Source: Marivirga atlantica
Lineage (GTDB): Bacteria; Bacteroidota; Bacteroidia; Cytophagales; Cyclobacteriaceae
DNA length: 64,000 nucleotides
Direction: 5' to 3'
NCBI RefSeq assembly: GCF_016734805.1
Contig: NZ_JAERQG010000004.1
Span: 124,001 to 188,000, forward strand
Below, in pieces: positions 29,541 to 38,653 of this stretch. The number at the start of each line of letters is the position of its first letter. Within the stretch, counting starts at the first letter, position 1. The notes under the pieces were generated by a model. That model saw only the letters and a list, made by a program, of their open reading frames with translations. It did no database searches and was not told the DNA's origin. A program made the translations under genes and the position numbers.

Positions 29541-31272
29541 AAAACTGTTTATCTTGAATTTTTTTATCGATTCGATCAGAAGCTCCTCCTATTTCCTTAG
29601 CCTTTTGCCATTGAGTAAGTGCCTCTTTAGTATTCCCTAATTTGAATAACACATCACCATAGTGCTCAACAATTGTACCTGAAGGATTAATTTCAGCTGC
29701 TTTCTTTAACTGTTTCTCAGCCACATCATATTCTTCCATTTGAAATAGCACCCACCCATAAGTGTCTAAAAAGGTAGCATTTTCGGGGTTAGCCTCTATC
29801 ATTCTTTTTGAAAGTTTCTTGACTCTTTCCAGATTTTGCTTTTTTAGAGAGGAATAATAAGCGTAATTATTAATGGCAAAATAGTTATTAGGATTTGCTT
29901 TAATGGCTTCCTCATAAGCTTCGAATGCTTCTTTGTATTGTTTGCTGGCGTGTAGTGCATCAGCCATTTGTGCAGAAAACGTACTTTTTAACTGGTCATT
30001 TCCAAACACCATGTTTTTTCCTTGTTTCCACATATTAATAGCCTGCTGATACTTCTTCATTGAAAAATATGCTGTTCCTCCAAAAAGATAAATAACTGGT
30101 TGGTTTGGGAAATAAGTCAAAGCTTCTTCGGCATAATTAGCTACTTTTTCATAGTTCTTAGCTTCTAGTTCAAGGTTGAGAATGTTTTGCCACAATTGCA
30201 TATTTGAGGCATTAAACTCAACAGCTTTTCTGTAGAAAAACAAAGCACTATCCTTTTGATCTAATGAGAAGTACAAGTCACCATTGGCAGCATAGGCATT
30301 TGAATTCTGAGCGTGAACTTCTACTAAAATCTTACCCAGCTCTTTAATAAGTGCTTCCCTGTCGTTAAGTTGTTTTACTAGCGGTACAAAGTTATTGAGC
30401 TTATCCTGTAAAGAAATCTCTTCCGACTCAAAAGCTTTTCTCAAATGAATAGAGGCTTGATCATACAGATTTCTTTGAATCAGTAATTCAGCTAATTCCA
30501 AATGAGCTACCGGCTGGTTATTATTTTCGTCCAAATAGTTAGTCAAATATTCTACTGCATCGTCCGCCTTATCATTAGAAATCATGATTTGGGCTAAGTC
30601 AACGGCATAGTTGCCAACATGGGGAAATGCCTTCACTAACTTATCACCTTCAGCAATTGCTTCCTTTAGCTTATTTTGCTTGAGCAGGATCTTTTGCTTC
30701 TGAATACTTACTTCCTCTAATATCCCTAATCTGTTTTCAATCCTATCATAAGTTTTTAAGGCTTTTGATGGTTGATTATTATAGATGTATAAAGCTGCTA
30801 ACTCCAACAAATAATCATCCGGGGCATCATCAGAATTCTCATAAAGTTCTTCATAAGTATTAATCGCTCCGGATAAATCTCCCGTTTCCGTTTGAATATT
30901 CGCTAATAGAGCTGCGTAGAAGTGGTTTTCAGGTGCCTGCTGATTGGCATTAACTGCGTAAAAAAGTGCATTATCATATTCTTCCGACTGCTGATATATT
31001 TCTGCAATCTTGCTGTTTACGGCAGCGTTTTCCGGCATTAGCTCATGCGCCTTTAAAAAGCTATTCAATGCCTTCGTTTGGTTTTCGATTGAAAGAAAGT
31101 GCATGCCTTCCGTAATCAAAAACTCAACATTTGTTCTCTCAAGTTCGAGCGAATCAATAATAGGAGTCATTTGCTCGTCCTGAATTGGCTCAGGCCTTTG
31201 AGCAAATAATGATCCTATTGAACCAATTGCAAATAGAGAAATCGTAAAGAAGTATGTAATGCTTCTACCCAC
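29533..31272 (-). CDS. Periplasmic tetratricopeptide-repeat protein
   Basis: This 579-residue protein has a signal peptide (about 1-24, ending SLFAQ) and then about a dozen TPR units across residues 55-560, for example ALNSFLKAHELMPENAAVNS, AFEAYEEAIKANPNNYFAIN and AEKQLKKAAEINPSGTIVEH. TPR arrays are scaffolds for protein complexes, and the signal peptide puts this one in the envelope. It starts with GTG five bases after the nucleotidyltransferase stop and overlaps the DUF4292 lipoprotein by 8 bases. The partner is probably one of these neighbours or part of outer-membrane assembly; this is inference from position. Confidence 0.88.
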   Translation of the reverse strand: MGRSITYFFTISLFAIGSIGSLFAQRPEPIQDEQMTPIIDSLELERTNVEFLITEGMHFLSIENQTKALNSFLKAHELMPENAAVNSKIAEIYQQSEEYDNALFYAVNANQQAPENHFYAALLANIQTETGDLSGAINTYEELYENSDDAPDDYLLELAALYIYNNQPSKALKTYDRIENRLGILEEVSIQKQKILLKQNKLKEAIAEGDKLVKAFPHVGNYAVDLAQIMISNDKADDAVEYLTNYLDENNNQPVAHLELAELLIQRNLYDQASIHLRKAFESEEISLQDKLNNFVPLVKQLNDREALIKELGKILVEVHAQNSNAYAANGDLYFSLDQKDSALFFYRKAVEFNASNMQLWQNILNLELEAKNYEKVANYAEEALTYFPNQPVIYLFGGTAYFSMKKYQQAINMWKQGKNMVFGNDQLKSTFSAQMADALHASKQYKEAFEAYEEAIKANPNNYFAINNYAYYSSLKKQNLERVKKLSKRMIEANPENATFLDTYGWVLFQMEEYDVAEKQLKKAAEINPSGTIVEHYGDVLFKLGNTKEALTQWQKAKEIGGASDRIDKKIQDKQFYE

Positions 31273-31277
31273 TAATG

Positions 31278-32288
31278 TTAACCGATAATTTTATTGTAAT
31301 CTCCTACACTTAAATCCTTTGCAACGCCATCATAAAGTGCATGGTTGCCCAGCATACTGTTTGTTAACCTTGAATTTGTCACTTTAGTATGAGTTTGGAT
31401 GATGCTATTGTCAATTCTTGAATCCTCAACCTCAGTATTATCTCCGATAGAAACGTGAGGACCGATGACTGAATTGATGATTTTCACATTTTCACCTATA
31501 TAAACTGGCTCAATAATTACAGAATTATTGATGCTAGCACTTTTAGCAACAAGATTTGAATCTTTGATAAACTCCAGATAACGTTGGTTAGTGTAAACGG
31601 TAGCGTCCTTATTACCACAGTCAAGCCATTCAGTTACTGTGCCAGGCTTAAGTTTCACACCTTTGCTTTTCATATTTTCAAGCGCCACAGTGATTTGAAA
31701 CTCACCACCAGCATCTTTGATATCATTATCAAGCAAATACTGAAGCTCCTTGCGTAAATCCTCTCCCTTCTGGAAATAATAAATTCCGATAATCGCCAGA
31801 TTGGAAACAGGCTCACTTGGCTTTTCAATAAAGTCAGTAATTACATTATCCTTATCTACTTTAACCACACCAAAGGCTGAAGGGTCATCAACTTCCTGAG
31901 TCCAGATAATTCCTTCTTCTGAAGTATCTAACTTGAAGTCTGCCTTGAAAAGTGTATCGGCAAAGGCCACAACAGTATTACCGTCTAACAATTCTTTTGC
32001 ACACATAATAGCATGAGCAGTGCCCAGTGCTTCTTCCTGATAATGAATGGAACCTTTAGCCCCAATCTGATCTGCAATAGCTAAAAGCATCTCTTCAATT
32101 TCCTTACCAAAACTCTCTTTAATAATGAAACCTACTTTATCAACTTTGCTATCACAAACCTTAGCAATATCTTCTACCAATCTATGAACAATCGGCTTGC
32201 CAGCTATAGGTACTAATGGTTTAGGAACAGTTAATGTATGTGGCCTCATTCTTTTACCCATGCCGGCCATAGGAATGATGATATTCAT
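31278..32288 (-). CDS. Sugar nucleotidyltransferase with left-handed beta-helix
   Basis: This 336-residue enzyme transfers a nucleotide to a sugar phosphate. The N-terminal domain (about 1-235) has the GT-A signature IPMAGMGKRMRPHTL and KPLVPIAGKPI, the metal site AFADTLF and the motif FIEKPSEPVSN. Residues 240-335 form a hexapeptide beta-helix (IGENVKIINSVIGPHVSIGD). The sequence is closest in pattern to glucose-1-phosphate thymidylyl- or uridylyltransferases, but the exact sugar is not certain. It is followed by the TPR gene (5 bases) and preceded by dut (41 bases), with the flippase gene upstream, consistent with surface polysaccharide synthesis. Confidence 0.88.
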   Translation of the reverse strand: MNIIIPMAGMGKRMRPHTLTVPKPLVPIAGKPIVHRLVEDIAKVCDSKVDKVGFIIKESFGKEIEEMLLAIADQIGAKGSIHYQEEALGTAHAIMCAKELLDGNTVVAFADTLFKADFKLDTSEEGIIWTQEVDDPSAFGVVKVDKDNVITDFIEKPSEPVSNLAIIGIYYFQKGEDLRKELQYLLDNDIKDAGGEFQITVALENMKSKGVKLKPGTVTEWLDCGNKDATVYTNQRYLEFIKDSNLVAKSASINNSVIIEPVYIGENVKIINSVIGPHVSIGDNTEVEDSRIDNSIIQTHTKVTNSRLTNSMLGNHALYDGVAKDLSVGDYNKIIG

Positions 32289-32329
32289 CTGTATATCTTT
32301 AAAGGTTTTAAGTCTATTTAATAATCAGC

Positions 32330-32764
32330 TTATTTCTTCCCAGTACTACCAAACCCACCAGCACTTCTGGTGGAATCTTCTAAGGTATCAACTGGTAGCC
32401 ATTGTATCTGCTCATGTTTGGCAATAACCATTTGAGCTACTCTTTCGCCATCTTCAATGACAAATTCTTCCTCTGAAAGGTTTACTAAAAGTATCTTTAT
32501 TTCTCCACGATAATCAGCATCAATGGTACCTGGGCTATTCAAAACAGTAATACCGTGCTTGTAAGCTAGTCCACTTCTTGGTCTTATCTGTGCCTCATGT
32601 CCTTGTGCTAATTCCATAAACAAACCTGTTGGCACCAAGGCCCTTTGAAGGGGTTTCAAAGTTATCTTATCTTCTATATTGGCTCTAAGATCAAGCCCCG
32701 CAGAGCTTTCTGTCTGGTATTCAGGTAATTGATGCTTAGATTTATTAACTACTTTTACAATCAT
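32330..32764 (-). CDS. dut: dUTP diphosphatase
   Basis: Dut hydrolyses dUTP to dUMP and keeps uracil out of DNA. The 144-residue protein has the five dUTPase motifs: [42 protein letters not shown] and the C-terminal [11 protein letters not shown]. It acts as a homotrimer in the cytoplasm. The gene sits between a flippase gene and a sugar nucleotidyltransferase, so it is probably read from a common transcript. Confidence 0.97.
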   Translation of the reverse strand: MIVKVVNKSKHQLPEYQTESSAGLDLRANIEDKITLKPLQRALVPTGLFMELAQGHEAQIRPRSGLAYKHGITVLNSPGTIDADYRGEIKILLVNLSEEEFVIEDGERVAQMVIAKHEQIQWLPVDTLEDSTRSAGGFGSTGKK

Positions 32765-32793
32765 GATTCTATTCTTTCTTCAAAAGTAAAGGT

Positions 32794-34272
32794 TTATAAT
32801 TTATCTGAAAATATTCTGCTACGTTCAAAAAAGTAAACGAACGCTGTAAATATAAAAGTTATTATAAGTCCTAGTACATAGTTTAAGATATCATTGGCCG
32901 GCTTCAGATAATAGTAGGCTGTTATCAATAACCCAGCAACAACAATATTTCTAATAATTTTTAAAACAGGATAGGGAATGTAGAAATATTTCTGACCTGT
33001 AAAATAGCAATATATAACCATTGCCAGATATGCCAGTACAGAGGCAATAGCACAGCCAAGATAACCGAGTAAAGGAATTAAGAGTATATTACCCCCAATA
33101 ATCACCACAGAACCAAGCACACTAATGAGTATTCCGTAGTAAGTCTTATCCGTTAGTTTGAACCAAATGCTTAAATTGATATAAATACCAAAAAGAAGTT
33201 TTGCAAATAATAAGATAGGAACCAAAAATAAAGCCTCTTTATAAGATTCTCCCTTTAAGAATATGTCTCCTATTAAATCTGTATTGAGGCTAACACCTAC
33301 CCAAATAATGATAGATAACCAGACAAAATAATATAGCACCTTGGCAAATAATTCTGGAGACTCTTTGTCTTCAGCTCTGCTAAAGAAAAACGGTTCACCT
33401 GCATATCGAAACGCCTGAATAGCTAATGCCATAAATACACTAAGCTTAAAAGTGGCACTATATATACCAAAAGCTTCCTCAGAATTATAACCATCATAAA
33501 AGCCGGCCGGTAGTAGGTATTCAAAGATCCCGGTTTTATCAAAACTTTCAACCAGCATACCAGCAATACCCATGATAAAAATTGGTGAACTGTAACTCAA
33601 AAGCTCTTTAGAGATTGAAATATTGAATTTTATTCTAACCCCTAAAAACTCTTTAACCAAAATGATTAGCATCACTGAATTGGCAATAAGATTGGCCAGA
33701 AACACAAACTCAATATCCATGGGTTTTTGAGACGGCCAGTTAATCATGCCTTCCTTAGAGAAGTAAGGTAATACCTTGAGAAAAATATAATTAAGGCCTA
33801 CTGTAAGTACAATGCTTGAAATTCTGGCTAATGCAAATTTCTTAGCTTTTGACTCTAAACGCAACTTAGCTAAAGGAATAGCTACTAGTGCATCAACAAG
33901 CATGATAACACTTAAGTATTTTATAATATTGGTATCAGCGTCTAAATCGAAAAAATGAATAATAGCATCATTATTCATAAAAATCAGGGTACTAGACACA
34001 ACAGAGATTAACAATACTATAGAGAAACTATAATGATAATAGGCCGCAGATTTATTTTTAGTAGTGAAACGAAAGTAGGCAGTCTCCATTCCAAACGTAT
34101 AAGTAATATTTAGAAAGGCCACATAAGCATAAAGAATGGTAATATCTCCAAACTGATCAGGAAAGAAAACAGCTGTATGTAATGGAACCAATAAATAATT
34201 AAGCAACCGACCGAGTATACTCGGTAGTCCATATAAACCTGCTTCGCTTGCTAACTTTTTTAATGGGTTCAT
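32794..34272 (-). CDS. Polysaccharide flippase (MATE/Wzx-like)
   Basis: This 492-residue protein has twelve to fourteen hydrophobic helices spread from residue 15 to 485 and the family start MNPLKKLASEAGLYGLPSI, typical of oligosaccharide flippases of the MurJ/Wzx superfamily. These move lipid-linked saccharide units across the inner membrane. A short loop with FSRAEDKESP (near 304) is cytoplasmic. The ATG directly abuts the T-tract of the terminator of echA, eight bases after the hairpin. A promoter was not seen, so read-through or an unrecognised promoter must supply its transcription. Confidence 0.9.
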   Translation of the reverse strand: MNPLKKLASEAGLYGLPSILGRLLNYLLVPLHTAVFFPDQFGDITILYAYVAFLNITYTFGMETAYFRFTTKNKSAAYYHYSFSIVLLISVVSSTLIFMNNDAIIHFFDLDADTNIIKYLSVIMLVDALVAIPLAKLRLESKAKKFALARISSIVLTVGLNYIFLKVLPYFSKEGMINWPSQKPMDIEFVFLANLIANSVMLIILVKEFLGVRIKFNISISKELLSYSSPIFIMGIAGMLVESFDKTGIFEYLLPAGFYDGYNSEEAFGIYSATFKLSVFMALAIQAFRYAGEPFFFSRAEDKESPELFAKVLYYFVWLSIIIWVGVSLNTDLIGDIFLKGESYKEALFLVPILLFAKLLFGIYINLSIWFKLTDKTYYGILISVLGSVVIIGGNILLIPLLGYLGCAIASVLAYLAMVIYCYFTGQKYFYIPYPVLKIIRNIVVAGLLITAYYYLKPANDILNYVLGLIITFIFTAFVYFFERSRIFSDKL

Positions 34273-34279
34273 AAAAAAA

Positions 34280-34308
34280 ATGCTTCAGTCTATTACTAGC
34301 TGAAGCAT
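34280..34308 (-). terminator. Intrinsic terminator after the enoyl-CoA hydratase gene
   Basis: A 9-bp stem ATGCTTCAG/CTGAAGCAT with an 11-base loop is followed on the minus strand by a run of eight T, ending at the flippase start codon. It is the only clear terminator between echA and the flippase. Confidence 0.85.
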
Positions 34309-34331
34309 ACTAATTCAATTATAATATTTTA

Positions 34332-35120
34332 TTACTCACCTTTAAATTCTGCTGCTCTTTTTTCTAAAAAGGCTTTTGTTCCTTCTTTAAAATCCTCTGA
34401 CTTACAGCACGATGCAAAACTATTAGCTTCTGTCTGGAAGCCGTTTTCTTCTTTTGCATAGTAAGCATTTACGCTTTCTATTACCATACCTATGGCTAAA
34501 GGAGCTTTGCTATTAATTTTTTGAAGCAAATTATTGGCCATTTCTATCAAGCCTTCTTGTGTTTCAGCAATATGATTTATTAATCCTAAAGCCTTAGCTT
34601 CTTCAGAAGAAATAAAATCCGCAGTCATCATTAACTCTAGGGCCTTACCCTTACCAATCAACTGTGGGAGTCTTTGAGTACCGCCATAACCTGGAATAAT
34701 TCCTAAATTCACCTCCGGCTGACCAAACTTAGCATTTGGTGTTGCAATTCTAAAATGGCAAGCCATAGCTAATTCGCAACCTCCTCCTAAAGCAAATCCA
34801 TTTACTGCAGCAATGACAGGTTTATGACATTTTTCAATCATACTGAAAACTTCCTGACCACTCTCGGCAAACTTTCTCCCGTTCATTTCATTTAGCTCGG
34901 CAATCTCACTTATATCAGCACCGGCTACAAAAGCCTTTTCACCTGCCCCAGTTAGAATAACTGATTTAACACTATCATCATCATATACAACTTCCTGAAA
35001 AACAACTCTTAACTCTTCAATTGTTTCTAAGTTAAGTGCATTTAGTTTATCAGGCCTGTTAATTGTAATGGTTAAGACACCATTCTCGTTAACTACTTTT
35101 AAATTGTTATAATCAGCCAT
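34332..35120 (-). CDS. Enoyl-CoA hydratase/isomerase family protein
   Basis: This 262-residue crotonase-family enzyme adds water to trans-2-enoyl-CoA in beta-oxidation. The oxyanion-hole motifs are AFVAGADISE and GFALGGGCELAMACH. The two catalytic glutamates sit in GGGCELAM and GQPEVNLGII. PGYGGTQRLP follows, as usual for enoyl-CoA hydratase 1. The C-terminus ends with LEKRAAEFKGE. The gene has the best promoter in the window (TTTG-N19-TATATTTG) 29 bases upstream and a terminator just after the stop, so it is monocistronic. Confidence 0.93.
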   Translation of the reverse strand: MADYNNLKVVNENGVLTITINRPDKLNALNLETIEELRVVFQEVVYDDDSVKSVILTGAGEKAFVAGADISEIAELNEMNGRKFAESGQEVFSMIEKCHKPVIAAVNGFALGGGCELAMACHFRIATPNAKFGQPEVNLGIIPGYGGTQRLPQLIGKGKALELMMTADFISSEEAKALGLINHIAETQEGLIEMANNLLQKINSKAPLAIGMVIESVNAYYAKEENGFQTEANSFASCCKSEDFKEGTKAFLEKRAAEFKGE

Positions 35121-35148
35121 GTAAGAAAATTTATGGTTGTTGAAGAAG

Positions 35149-35179
35149 CAAATATAACTGATGCAGGTGCAATAGCAAA
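35149..35179 (-). promoter_or_regulatory. Bacteroidota promoter for enoyl-CoA hydratase (TTTG-N19-TATATTTG)
   Basis: On the minus strand TTTG (35179-35176) is separated by exactly 19 bases from TATATTTG (35156-35149), matching both boxes of the Bacteroidota consensus. The predicted start is near 35143, giving a leader of about 22 bases. Confidence 0.8.
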
Positions 35180-35374
35180 GTAGATATATTTATATATCGT
35201 TTAAGGGGTAAACCACATCATGAAATACCTTATTTGTCGAGCAAATTAAATCATACATAGTAAAACATGCCAGATTGAAAGAAAATAGGCATGATTTGAA
35301 TCCAATAAGTCTCTGAATGTAAGAATTTTAAGTGTATTAAGCGAATAATAAATCCAAGTATGAGGTTATACCCG

Positions 35375-35382
35375 TATATTTG
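35375..35382 (+). promoter_or_regulatory. -7 promoter box (TATATTTG) for the first cargo gene
   Basis: TATATTTG lies four bases before the ATG at 35387. No TTTG is found at the expected -33 position. If used, the mRNA has nearly no leader. The 265 bases between echA and this gene hold no other recognisable signal apart from the echA promoter. Confidence 0.5.
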
Positions 35383-35386
35383 TATT

Positions 35387-36478
35387 ATGAAAAAGTCTAT
35401 AACTTCTTTACTAGTAATCTTTACACTATCTATAGGAAGCGTTTTTGCCCAATGTACTGATAACGGTACTCTTAAAAATAGTGGAGCATCTGATGTTTTC
35501 TTATTTTCTGATATCATTAACTGTCCTAATGGAGATGTTACTATTACAGATGCAGGTGGTAATGGTGTATTAAGGTTTGCTTCAGACGTTACCTTAAATA
35601 GTTTAAACATAGTCTTTCAGAATGGTAATAAGCCAATTACTATTGAAATACCAAGTGGAGTAACTGTAACAATTACACAAGGACTTACTTTTGGCGGTCA
35701 GCCAGATAAGGATAAGTTTTTGGTTGTTGAAGGCAACTTAAATGTTGGCGAAACTCTTGACTTCGGAAGCATTCAATTTGAAATAGATGGCACAGGTACA
35801 ATAAGTGCTAAAACCATTACTGGTGGTGGAGATACTACTTGTTCTCCAGGTTCTGGTGGTTCAGGCACTTGCCCTACTATGACTGCTGAATCATGCTCAG
35901 GAGGTGGAGTATGTAATGATGGTAACTTCACGTTACCAATAGTACTTAAATCATTTGAAGGTGAAGTAAAATTTGAAAGAGTAGTGCTTAGTTGGGTTAC
36001 AGCCAAAGAAGAGAATTTCTCACATTTTGAGATTGAAAGAACAACCGATAAAGAAATTTATGATCCCATTGGATTTGTTCAAGGTTTAGGTGAAAGCCTT
36101 TCAGACGTTTCATACGACTTTACAGATAACAATCCTCCTTATGGCAATATTAACTATAGGCTAAAGTCAGTTGATATTGATGGATCATTTGAATATTCTC
36201 CTATTATTCAGGTAATAAATAGCTTTGAGGGCAAAGTAAATCTTTCACCTAATCCTGCTAACTCTATTTCAAACATCAGAATTAACCTACCATCTTCTTT
36301 TAATGATAAGGTTGATTTGGTATCGATATATGACTTAAATGGTACTCTAATATCTCAACTAATGAATGTAGATGCTTCTTCTGATTTAAAGTTTGATAGA
36401 CCTTTAAAAGCTGGGATGTACATCATAAAAGTACAGCATAACGGAGCGGAAGAGAATTTAAGGTTATTAGTTCAGTGA
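35387..36478 (+). CDS. Type IX secreted protein with sorting domain, copy 1
   Basis: The start is the ATG at 35387 (MKKSITSLLVIFTLSIGS), which gives a clean signal peptide ending FAQ; an upstream start at 35360 would put 9 residues in front of it. Residues about 24-165 are a Gly/Asn/Thr-rich beta-roll-like region with a cysteine-rich loop (TTCSPGSGG, TCPT, ESCSGGG, VCND). Residues about 182-275 begin LPIVLKSFEGE and end in SFEYSPIIQV, a common linker-type beta domain. The C-terminal 75 residues are a type A sorting domain: KVNLSPNPAN, VSIYDLNG, LKAGMYIIKVQHNG. This domain directs export through SprA and attachment to the surface. Passenger function is unknown. Confidence 0.9.
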   Translation: MKKSITSLLVIFTLSIGSVFAQCTDNGTLKNSGASDVFLFSDIINCPNGDVTITDAGGNGVLRFASDVTLNSLNIVFQNGNKPITIEIPSGVTVTITQGLTFGGQPDKDKFLVVEGNLNVGETLDFGSIQFEIDGTGTISAKTITGGGDTTCSPGSGGSGTCPTMTAESCSGGGVCNDGNFTLPIVLKSFEGEVKFERVVLSWVTAKEENFSHFEIERTTDKEIYDPIGFVQGLGESLSDVSYDFTDNNPPYGNINYRLKSVDIDGSFEYSPIIQVINSFEGKVNLSPNPANSISNIRINLPSSFNDKVDLVSIYDLNGTLISQLMNVDASSDLKFDRPLKAGMYIIKVQHNGAEENLRLLVQ

Positions 36479-36500
36479 TCTGAACATTAGCTCTTTAAAT

Positions 36501-36531
36501 AAAAAATGCAGCCCAATGGACTGCATTTTTT
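36501..36531 (+). terminator. Intrinsic terminator after cargo copy 1
   Basis: An 11-bp stem AAAAAATGCAG/CTGCATTTTTT surrounds a 9-base loop, with T-tracts at both ends. It separates the two cargo genes, so each is probably transcribed alone. Confidence 0.85.
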
Positions 36532-36676
36532 ATTTGTTTTAACGAACGATATCTGAGAAACATGTTGTTACACGTATGCTTTATCGAATATCATTAATTC
36601 AAGCAAACGAATACAAATGTTAAACGTTAACTTAGTGTAATAAAGACACTTATATATTGATCTGATTAAATTCAAA

Positions 36677-37849
36677 ATGAAATCAAATTTATACACAATA
36701 GTATTATTTATCTTTTACTCGACAACCGTTCTTGGTCAAGGTCCTTTTACCTATACATCTAGCAGCAATAGTGGTATTCAAGATTGGACTCAAGACGCAA
36801 CCTGGAGCAGAAGTAGTCCGGGACTTGCTTGGCCGCCAAATACTCCAGGCCAGCCAAATACCCACGGTAATTTCGGTCAGGCTAACATTAATGGTTATGT
36901 AGCCATCAATTCTGGAGGTCTTAACGTGGCAAGTGCCAGTCCTTTGATAAGAGTGATAGATACCCTCTTTATCAAGGGAAATGTGACTTTGGCTTCAAGT
37001 GCAAGTATGTCAGTTGAATCAGGAGGTTTATTAGTTGTCGATGGTGATTTAGAACTCAATGGTTCTTTTGATATGGACAATACAGGAACTGTAGTCGTTA
37101 CAGGAGATTTAGACGTACTTAATGGCAACATGACCAATAGTAGCAAAGTATATACTTTCGGAAATACTAATGTGACTGGCGGAGGTGATATCAATGGCTG
37201 TGATGGCTATTCTGCATGTGACTTTACAAGTTCAATTAGTTCACAAAGTGACCTAGCCAATGAAAATGAAAACCTTTACAATTTTGTGTCTTCAGGAGGT
37301 ACTTTACCTATTGTACTTAAATCATTTAATGGTGAATTAAGATTTGAAGAAGTAGCACTTAATTGGGTTACAGCTAAAGAAGAAAACTTTTCACATTTTG
37401 AGGTTGAGCGATCAACAGAACAAAAGAAATTTGACCCAATAGGTTTTGTACAAGGCTTAGGTGAGAGCCTTTCAGATGTAGCTTACGATTTCACGGATAA
37501 CAATCCGCCATTTGGTAAAATATATTACAGATTAAAGTCCGTTGATATCGATGGATCGTTTGAATATTCTCCTATTATTCAGGTAAAAAATAGCTTTGAA
37601 GGCAAGGTGAAACTTTCACCTAATCCAGCTAACTATAGTTCAGACATCAGAATTGACCTACCATCTTCTTTTAATGATAAGGTTGATATGGTATCGATCT
37701 ATGACTTAAATGGTACGCTAATATCTCAACTAATGAATGTTGATGCTTCTTCTGGTTTACAGTTTGATGAACCTGTGAAAGCTGGTATGTATATTATTAA
37801 AGTGCAGCACAACGGAGTGGAAGAGAATTTAAGATTATTGATACAGTAA
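36677..37849 (+). CDS. Type IX secreted protein with sorting domain, copy 2
   Basis: This 390-residue protein has a signal peptide (about 1-20, ending VLGQ). The passenger (21-210) is unlike that of copy 1 by eye: it begins FTYTSSSNSGIQDWTQDATW, has a hexad-like beta-helix pattern (IDTLFIKGNVTLASSASMSV, GTVVVTGDLDV) and only two cysteines (GCDGYSAC). The last ~180 residues, from LPIVLKSFNGE, are highly similar to copy 1 and end in the same sorting domain (KLSPNPAN, VSIYDLNG, KAGMYIIKVQHNG). The passenger is therefore variable and the export module conserved. Function unknown; secretion by the type IX route is well supported. Confidence 0.9.
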   Translation: MKSNLYTIVLFIFYSTTVLGQGPFTYTSSSNSGIQDWTQDATWSRSSPGLAWPPNTPGQPNTHGNFGQANINGYVAINSGGLNVASASPLIRVIDTLFIKGNVTLASSASMSVESGGLLVVDGDLELNGSFDMDNTGTVVVTGDLDVLNGNMTNSSKVYTFGNTNVTGGGDINGCDGYSACDFTSSISSQSDLANENENLYNFVSSGGTLPIVLKSFNGELRFEEVALNWVTAKEENFSHFEVERSTEQKKFDPIGFVQGLGESLSDVAYDFTDNNPPFGKIYYRLKSVDIDGSFEYSPIIQVKNSFEGKVKLSPNPANYSSDIRIDLPSSFNDKVDMVSIYDLNGTLISQLMNVDASSGLQFDEPVKAGMYIIKVQHNGVEENLRLLIQ

Positions 37850-37872
37850 GTTTAATTATTGAAAGGTATTTT

Positions 37873-37902
37873 AAAGCAGTCTATTTAGGTTTAGGCTGCT
37901 TT
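37873..37902 (+). terminator. Intrinsic terminator after cargo copy 2
   Basis: An 11-bp stem AAAGCAGTCTA/TAGGCTGCTTT with one G-U pair and an 8-base loop is followed by seven T in all. Confidence 0.82.
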
Positions 37903-38011
37903 TTTTATGCCCTTATCTGATGGTTTAATTATTTCATGATTTATTTAGATTAAAACATAGTGTTTGTTTAATAGTTAGTGTTGGTATCAATCAAACATTT
38001 AAACAATAATT

Positions 38012-38629
38012 ATGAAAACTAAATTTTTTGGAGTAGTACTACTAATGGTCATTTTTTCAATTGACGCGACTGCACAAGATAGTCATGCAGGTATCAGAGG
38101 TTCTTTAAACCTTTCAAACTGGTATACGGGTGATGATGTAAACGATGAAAACTTAAAAGTAGGTTTTGCCATTGGAGGTTTTTACAGGTCATATTTAACT
38201 GAGAACCTAAGTTTACAGCCAGGACTAGAGTTTAGTCAAAAAGGCTCAACATTTACCTATAACAATATATTCGGTGATGGTGAAATAAGAGGTATTCTGA
38301 ATTACATAGAATTACCAGTTCTTTTAAACTTTCACTTAACAGAGACCTTACACGTTGGTGCCGGACCTTATGCAGCACTATTAATTGGTGCTAAACAAAA
38401 AACTGTTGATGATGACGGCTCTACTCAGGATGTAGAAGAATATGATCGTGATGACTTTACTACATTAGATTACGGTTTATCTTTTGATGGCGGAATTGAC
38501 TTAGAAGGTATTTCTGCAGGCTTAAGATATAATTTAGGAATGAATGACGTGATTTGGGAAAACAGTTTAGAAGATACCAATTTAGGTAAGAATTCAGTTT
38601 TACAGGTATATCTTCAGCTGAACTTCTAA
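38012..38629 (+). CDS. Outer-membrane beta-barrel (porin-like) protein
   Basis: This 205-residue protein has a signal peptide (about 1-21, ending ATAQ) and then alternating beta strands of the small eight-strand porin-like type seen across Bacteroidota: SHAGIRGSLNLSNW, LKVGFAIGGFYRSYL, LSLQPGLEFSQKGS, YIELPVLLNF and a last strand SVLQVYLQLNF ending in Phe, as outer-membrane barrels do. A long acidic surface loop lies near residues 130-150. No substrate can be inferred. A terminator follows, and the 160-base gap before it holds no other gene. Confidence 0.82.
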   Translation: MKTKFFGVVLLMVIFSIDATAQDSHAGIRGSLNLSNWYTGDDVNDENLKVGFAIGGFYRSYLTENLSLQPGLEFSQKGSTFTYNNIFGDGEIRGILNYIELPVLLNFHLTETLHVGAGPYAALLIGAKQKTVDDDGSTQDVEEYDRDDFTTLDYGLSFDGGIDLEGISAGLRYNLGMNDVIWENSLEDTNLGKNSVLQVYLQLNF

Positions 38630-38653
38630 GAAAAATACATTAAACCTTTAACG

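Noticed and set aside
35251-35610. Minus-strand frame overlapping the start of the first cargo gene
   Set aside because: It is antisense to the signal-peptide region and has no recognisable protein features.
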